From Prostheceraeus crozeri (taxonomy: Eukaryota; Platyhelminthes; Polycladida; Euryleptidae), in assembly GCA_907163375.1 (NCBI GenBank), contig CAJQUW010001464.1, forward strand, positions 1 to 64,000: DNA of 64,000 nt. Direction: 5' to 3'. Of the stretch, positions 57,540-64,000 are shown in pieces. The notes under the pieces are model-generated. The model worked only from the letters and a program-made list of their open reading frames with translations. It did no database searches and was not told the origin of the DNA. Both the position numbers and the translations under genes were made by a program. Numbering within the stretch: position 1 is the first letter of the stretch; each line of letters opens with the position of its first letter.

Positions 57540-58262
57540 ATCTGCCTTGTTACTGAGTAAGTAGGCTTGTCAGCCAATATTCCAACTGTCATTTTTCTAT
57601 GAAACTCGTTTATATATCTCCACTTCCAAATTAGATTGCCTTTTAATTCTATGGCCGCATTCCATCCCTAAATTTGCAGTGAAAATGGTGAGGTGATTCC
57701 TATGGTTCATAACTTGGACTCGTAGACATCTTAACCTTGACATATTTCAAATTTTCTTGTTGCATCGGTTGTGTAGAAAACTATAATAGACTTGAGTCTT
57801 TCACAGATTAAAGTACTTAGATACTCAATGTCATGCGTTCAGTAACAATGCATTACTTTTTAAATGACAACCTAAATCATTTGAAAGGTAATATATGAAT
57901 TGTTACTGAACATAAAATCTATGACATCAAAAATCCAAGATGTAAAAGCTGTAAAAGACTCAAATCATAAATAATTTTCTACGTAGCCCATGCGGTTCAG
58001 AACATTAAAATATGTCAAGCTTGAGATATCTATGAGTCCAAATAGTGAAACAAAGAAATCATCTCAATGTCATTTTCACTGGGAATGCGAAGATGGATGG
58101 TGAAGTGCTCCTAACTCAATGGTATTAGATAGCAAATTAGACGGCCTTAACTATGCAATCTAGGCCGTCTAATTTGGATTGGAGCTATACAAATGACTTT
58201 CATAGAAAAAGGACAGGTGAAATATCAGCTGACAAACCTACTTACTCAGCAACAATGTCAGC
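57540..58262. repeat. Second foldback, ~720 bp, arms diverged
   Basis: An imperfect palindrome is centred near 57900. Matching pairs include AAATTAGATTGCC (57628-57640) with GGCCGTCTAATTT (58163-58175), TTCATAGAAAAANGACAG with its partner, CTTGACATATTT with its partner near 58009, and GTTCAGTAACAATNCAT near the centre. The right arm also contains a 14-bp perfect hairpin, AAATTAGACGGCCT (58134-58175). It lies 57 bases after the giant foldback. Confidence 0.8.
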
Positions 58263-58264
58263 GC

Positions 58265-59232
58265 GTCCAGTAATCATGAAACGAAGCGCCAATATCAAAT
58301 CGTTAGTGAATTCAATTCAATTGAAAATGTTGCAAAATATCTCAAACTGCCCAATCATGAAAACCTATGCGATGCCCTGAGATATCCCCGTTGAAGTAGT
58401 TGCTATTGAAAACACAAGATCTTAGATAGCAGGCGTCCAATTCCATGAACTTCTACAACTAAATCGGTAGGCCGCAAACGAGCCAGGCCATAACAAGAAA
58501 TGAGGATGAAAACTAAACCTCCCATTTTGTGAATTATGTGAATTATTTTGTGAAAGTTCTTGGATCCTCATAAATTACTTTTTATTATCAATTTTTATTA
58601 TGCGTAATTTGGCTCTCGTACAATAAGGAAAAAAGAGGGCAACAATGCATTTCGTAGTAATGATATCTGCATCATTGCATGTGGAAAACATTTGTAAAGT
58701 CTCAATATAGTCTCATATATCTACATGTGTGTTCATAGCATTGCTGCAAAATTCTAGTTCAATTACGCACAATAGTATTGACATAGATGATTAACATTGC
58801 GCGCCATCAAATGTCCTACATTGTTACCCTCAAAAATCCATGCTAATGTTATATTGTAATTATACAGTTCCAGTAACTTCTGATTTTTGAGATAATATAT
58901 TCTAATATTGGTGAATTCTATTACATGATATTGGTTTTCTGGCTCTGCAAAGTAGTTCTCCATGAACTGCAAAGTTGTCCAGATAAAGAAAAGTAAAATT
59001 TTTCACACATTTTTTACATAGAAATGTCAACTTTCCAACACATACATGTACATTATCAACAATGATTTTGTTATTCAATTTGATATCAAAATACAAATGC
59101 ATTACTTCATAGTGTTCTCAAACCCGCGTTATTCTAAATAATGGCCAAAATGACTCTCTTTTGTAGCAATTATCTATTTCCTCCCAATAATAGTGGCATA
59201 CTCGGCCTTTTGCAATTTTTATAAGCCATCAG
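58265..59232. other. No supported gene
   Basis: AT-rich. The minus-strand frames at 58763-59102 have no content I recognise. Confidence 0.4.
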
Positions 59233-59352
59233 TCGTTGATCTCCTTCTTTGGTAGTGAAGCACATAGCGATATTTTGCAACTCATAAATGAATTCGTTGA
59301 CATGCTTTCAATTATCGAATGCAGCCATAAATTGAACAAGCCTTCTCATATA
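59233..59352 (+). CDS. Candidate internal coding exon, phase 0
   Basis: Exactly 40 codons lie between the acceptor TTTTTATAAGCCATCAG and a consensus donor ATA|GTAAGT. The frame reads SLISFFGSEAHSDILQLINE then FVDMLSIIECSHKLNKPSHI, an amphipathic helical segment. Both splice sites are strong and the length is divisible by three, so this is the best exon candidate in the window. I cannot name the protein. Confidence 0.5.
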
Positions 59353-60734
59353 GTAAGTACACATATATGCAGGTGGAGTGTCGACTCAAACAAGTATCTG
59401 TATACAGTGAATGTTTTTGTGTGAAAAGATTGAGTATTTTGTGGAGATTACGGTCCTGCAGCAGTTTTGAAAAAGGTACATTTTTTTCAAATTATTCCTG
59501 TATTTATATACTACCGAGATGGCACTCCTTTATAAGTAGTATGAAACAAGTTGGATATCAAAAGGAATCAGCACTTGCTAACAAGGATCTTAATTAAGCG
59601 TAAATTGAGCTGATTATCAAAGGATATTCATGAGCTGCATTATATACAAGTCTTCATAAAAACGTCGACATCTTATTGTTCTTTCTTGGCTGAAATTTCA
59701 AGTTTTTAATTCAATTTTCATCGGTATAATTAATTTTATGATTCAGTCAAATCTGAGTATAGTAATGCCGATCCATTTACATCTCATAACTTTATTGTGA
59801 TCATTGTAGCGGTTATTTTATTTTGCTCTACGACTGGCAGGCTATAGCTTGTAATATGATCACGCTCAAGAAAGTGCTGTTATTGATGAGGCTATGTATT
59901 CAAGTGATATTAACCCATCGGATTGCTAATTTAACAAACTATATTACCTTTCCATACAGGTTTGCATGACACGGAGGATTCATAAGATGCCATTTTTCCT
60001 TCTGTTCTCCTATCACGATCAGTCAAATTCAAAATATCTCCAAAAGTGCAAAAATTTGCATATCTCACATGTGATGTTGGGTCTCATTCGAGTTCATTTA
60101 ATAAAATCGAAACTGTATACACATAGTGGATTTAATTATTGGTGAGTTGTTACTCTACCTAGTATACTTACTCCATGAGCCGTCCTTTTTGAAATGTTTT
60201 CCTATCTGCCAAAAGTGTGAAGATATGGATTATTGTCTGCAGCATCGAAGTAGCTGTCATTTAGCAGGACATATCATTGTCACATAGAGAAAGATTGGAA
60301 TTTGAGTATCTTTGATTATCTGACACACGTCACTGAGAAGTCGACAGTTCAAAGGTCTGTCAGCTCTCAGAGTGGCGAATTATCCACAAAATGCAGTAGC
60401 GTCTTCCTTTGATGAATTCCAGAGAAAAAAACATCATATGATTTTCCGCTAATTTCTCGGCTATTCGTTGCACGAGCAATGAACAGAATATGCACATTTA
60501 TGAATTTTCACAGTCGTCTGGCCGAAAAATATGACCGAAAAAAACGACGGAAAAGTTAGCGTCCGGAAATTTTCAATATTATCTCCTTTTTGGTGATTGT
60601 ACATATATCTAACGAGACAGAAAAATCAATAGATAGACATTGCTCATGCTCGGAAGAACATTAGGTGAACGACTTTCTTCCATTTGGCTGAGTTTTATTT
60701 ATCTAACTGTCATTCTTTTGTCCTGAGTGTCTAG
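59353..60734. other. Probable intron or intergenic DNA
   Basis: No coding signal is visible. It lies between two plus-strand candidate exons, so it may be intronic, but no evidence links them. Confidence 0.35.
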
Positions 60735-60873
60735 CAAGAACGCAGAATGCACCTATTTTGAAAATCTCTGGTTTGACCCCATCAAGGACGCAGAGCGAAC
60801 ACTCTACTACAATGCTAACTATGCCACAGTTGTCCATTTCTTATTAACTTTTATAATTGAAACCTTTTATCGC
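60735..60873 (+). CDS. Candidate coding exon
   Basis: A pyrimidine-rich tract and acceptor (TTTTGTCCTGAGTGTCTAG) precede an open frame reading KNAECTYFENLWFDPIKDAE, RTLYYNANYATV and then VHFLLTFIIETFYR, up to a strong donor CGC|GTGAGT. The first half has the look of a folded extracellular or enzymatic segment. The second half is hydrophobic. A weaker donor after GCCACA would drop that hydrophobic part. The protein is not recognised. It is on the same strand as the exon at 59233. Confidence 0.35.
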
Positions 60874-60879
60874 GTGAGT

Positions 60880-61916
60880 GTTAACAGAGTGAGATTTATT
60901 ACAGTAACTTATGCTTTCTCTCTCTATCTGTATCTCTATTTCCTTGCCTTCTTCATGTTTTTATTAATTGATTATTGATTATCATAATGACAAAAATTGG
61001 CTTAATAATGCCCAAGAGTGCTGCTGGATTCCAGCAACTGATGCAATCTCTCTTAGTGATGTGTCTAATTTGTTTTTAATACTATTTTTTTTAGATTTAA
61101 CTAAGACAGTGGCTATCTCATTTCAACTGATTCTATTGACTTGCTGATGAATTTCTGATTGAAAATTAAATATTCATTATTAAAGCATACAGTTTCTCTG
61201 CCATTAACGAAAAGACAATATTTTCATAAAAAATTGTCTGACCAAAGATCACAAAAGTTCGATGATAAATTTTGGATCTATACTTGATTTTCGTCTTTCA
61301 TTATGCCGCCTTGAGTAAGAAAAAAGAGCGAAAAATCAAATCATGAAGGAATGCATGGACCAGAGTTGGAACTGGCCACAAATTTTGAAGACCGGCTTGT
61401 CAACTGGCAGGTCGACTACTGATTACGTCGGCAAGCCAGATACTCTAAAATAGACTTATGTCAACCATTGACGACAACTATTCTATGACTTACTGTCTCT
61501 AAGGTTTCAATTGAGTACATCTGTGATTGCTTGTGACAAACGTTCATGCGCTTGAGTTATGAACGGCCATTTATTCGTCAACTGCATTGCATCTAAATTC
61601 CCTGCTGTGCAAATAAAAGAATGCTGTTTATTTATTTTTCATCATCGATGAGTCAAATGGATTCTAGATTGCTTGTCTTTACCTATTAAATTGTTCTTAA
61701 ACTAAAATTTGCAATGAACCCTGGTCAACGCGAAAATGAGACACGCCAATTCGTATTGTCAAAAACTTGAAGATGACACGAAAAACAAGGGACGTCGTTT
61801 CACGAACGCAGACCTCAACTTAAACGTGCCAAAAATATGCTGCTGTTGCATATTTCAGTCATCACGTTTCGTCTCTAAATTCAGAAAATTCGAATTACAA
61901 GCATCATCCAGCTATG
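60880..61916. other. No supported gene
   Basis: AT-rich. A patch at 61366-61440 (GAGTTGGAACTGGCC...CCGG...GGCAGG) resembles 63134-63185 in word order, possibly fragments of the same repeat. Confidence 0.4.
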
Positions 61917-61924
61917 GTTGCATC

Positions 61925-63120
61925 CAAGGATGTGGAGCGGTACAATTTTACCGCTCCGCTCCGATTACACTTCGCTTTCGCTCCGCTCCGCTCCAGTCAT
62001 TTTTTCATACCTAGCCACTCCGCTCCGCTCCACTCCACTTAAACTAAATCCTATTAATTTATCATACCATAGATAACGATTTCCTTGAACTTTTTAGGTT
62101 GTTTGACTACTGTAATATGACTGACTTCCACTCTGATAATATGCTTAACTACAAAATATTAGCCTTATGCTTGTCGAATTTTAAATACGAATTATGGCCG
62201 ATAATCATGAATGATTTTAAATAAATAATGATTATAATTGAACAATACATCGAAAGCGGATTGCACATTAGCATTAATGGTGATTCTACACTTATCATGT
62301 GATAATAACTTAGTGACTCACCTGAAGAGTAACCGCAAATATGTGTGACAATAAGAAAATTCATTCTGTTGCAGCCTCATACTAGGTAGCAATACGATGC
62401 TATCAGGTAACGATGCTCGCTCATACTGATATAAGCATGAATAATAATTAATAAATTGTAGTTTTCTGTAGGCAGAATTTTTCTTGTATTTTTGAAATGA
62501 TAATTTTGTATCAGAAAAATTTGATAAATTTGATAAGAATAATTTTGTATAAGATGCAAGGAACGATACATCGGTACTCGGTAGTACGATAAGAACTTTG
62601 CATTGAAGAATTAATGAACATCTGAAAAACAAGACTTAATCCATCTATAACATCACATGTCAAATAACCTAGCAAACTATATCTGTGTCAATCATTCATT
62701 AACCTAACATTCCGTGAGCCAATGCACACTAAAAATTTGAACCCATCCATAGGAAACGAATATGAACTGTCGGACTTCCATTTTTTACTTTCAGATTTAT
62801 TTTAATTTTAAATCATATCTTTATTGGCTTTCTTATTAACGGTTTATACAACCCTTCCACTTACTGTATAACTTGAGAATGGAGTCTTATCTCCGAATAA
62901 TGTTGAAAAAATAAATAATAGACTAATATCTTACGAAAAATAGTGTAATAATAATAATGTAAAAATCATTAATTATGATAAAACTTTGTTGACTTTGTCA
63001 ACATCAGGTTCTCTCCCAATCCACTCCACTCCGCTCCGCTCCACGCAAAATTTTCTTTACTATCGCTCCGGTCCGGTCCGCTCCAAACTTACTCACACTC
63101 CGCTCCGCTCCACATCACTG
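61925..63120. mobile_element. Non-autonomous hAT element with exact 8-bp TSD
   Basis: GTTGCATC occurs at 61917-61924 and 63121-63128, immediately outside inverted ends CAAGGATGTGGAGCGG and, on the complement, CAGTGATGTGGAGCGG (14 of 16 match). This is the hAT signature. Just inside both ends CCGCTCC/GCTCC words are repeated many times (61950-62037 and 63020-63113). The 1.2-kb interior is AT-rich and non-coding. Confidence 0.93.
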
Positions 63121-63129
63121 GTTGCATCA

Positions 63130-64000
63130 GCAGAGATGGAAACCAGCCGAGATTTTCGGGCCGGTGCGGAGGCCGGCAATCTCCAGGCAGGACGCCGGTA
63201 GCAGGTCGGTTTCACACCAGCAGCAAGTCACTAAAAATGGTAATGAGGCTAATATCTAACCTTTCAAAATTATTAATCAAGATAGGCCTACAAGATCCAA
63301 TCAAGGCTAACATAGGCATTTGCCTTCGGGAAAATCTTCTACATGGAATAATATCTTCATTTGTAACATAATAACATACCAAGCGTGTTACTCAGATGAG
63401 AAAGCAGCCATTGAGTAGGTATCTTAGGTAGAGTGGTGACTCCGCATTTATTAAATCCCCAATGTGTATACACTTTCGATTTTATTAAATGAACTCGAGG
63501 AGGATGCATGTTGGATATTGTTGCCAAATGTGAGAAATGCAAATTTTTGAGGTTTTGAAGAATTTACCACGGAAATGACTGATCATGATTGTAATGCAGA
63601 AGGAATGATGGTAGTTTACAAATCCTCCGTGCTATGACAGCTTTGGAGAGGTGATGTTTGCTAAATTAGCAATTCGACAGGTTGCTATCATGCCTTCATG
63701 CTCAACCTCAAGTGCTTCGTCTTCAGCGTGATCATATAACATTCAACCTGCCACTGGCAGAGTAAAATCACATAATCAAAGACAATGATTTCAATAAACT
63801 TTGAAGAATGTAAATGGGTCCACATCACTATTCAGATTCAAGAAATGAAACATGAATTTAGTGACCGAATCATAAAATCATGCTTGAAATTTCAGCCAAG
63901 AAAGCACAATAATCTCGTTTTTTTCATGATGACTTCCATTTTAATGCGGTTCATGAAATTCCCTTGATAATCAGCTCAATTTCCGCTCAGCTAAGTTGTT
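63130..64000. other. No supported gene
   Basis: A GC-rich patch at 63134-63210 (GAGATGGAAACCAGCCG..., GGCCGG) may be a repeat fragment. The remainder is AT-rich with no supported coding frame. Confidence 0.4.

Noticed and set aside
1-64000. CRISPR array, bacterial operon, phage or plasmid features
   Set aside because: No regularly spaced short repeats, no gene-dense organisation and no prokaryotic signals are present; the sequence is eukaryotic.

Overview
The window reads as repeat-rich, AT-rich nuclear DNA from an animal, most likely a marine invertebrate. No prokaryotic gene organisation is visible: long stretches carry no gene, coding signal occurs as short islands bounded by GT/AG splice sites, and most long reading frames are transposon remnants. 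The element mix (piggyBac, tnp2/CACTA-type, hAT, Chapaev-like, mariner-like, a 4-bp-TSD DDE element, a Penelope-like retroelement, RTE and other LINE tails, tRNA-derived SINEs) and the frequent word TAGGCCTA fit invertebrate deuterostomes such as echinoderms. That placement is inference.

Layout. 0-4 kb: a hAT-like terminus cut by the window edge and one candidate host exon on the minus strand. 4-10.4 kb: nested transposons, with a tnp2-type transposase gene, a degenerate second copy of it, and a complete piggyBac element (TTAA to TTAA) sitting inside a repeat. A second copy of that repeat at about 30 kb lacks the piggyBac and so serves as an empty site. 10.4-20.5 kb: mostly unannotated, with two small cysteine-bearing frames (one with a signal peptide), two candidate exons and the first copy of a 1-kb segmental duplication. 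20.6-31.5 kb: a Chapaev-like element, a decayed hAT gene with TCATGA-rich flanks, a hAT MITE with an 8-bp TSD, the empty-site repeat and an RTE LINE tail.

31.5-44 kb: a Penelope-like element with reverse transcriptase and GIY-YIG endonuclease, two other LINE tails, the second copy of the segmental duplication with a well-formed exon, a SINE, three TACACTGTAA MITEs and a hAT dimerisation-domain fragment. 44.7-47.2 kb: the most interesting element, a 2.46-kb DNA transposon with 33-bp perfect terminal inverted repeats, an AAGT target duplication, internal copies of the terminal motif, and a frame-broken RNase-H-like transposase from a poorly characterised family. 47-58.3 kb: SINEs, a chimeric piggyBac MITE, an internally deleted mariner-like element and a cluster of large palindromes, including one with 589-bp arms and only one mismatch seen in the parts compared. 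58.3-64 kb: two candidate host exons and a hAT MITE with an exact 8-bp TSD and GCTCC-rich ends.

No intact autonomous transposase was found. The host exons are splice-site and reading-frame calls only; no host gene could be named. No CRISPR array, rRNA or convincing functional tRNA gene was seen.
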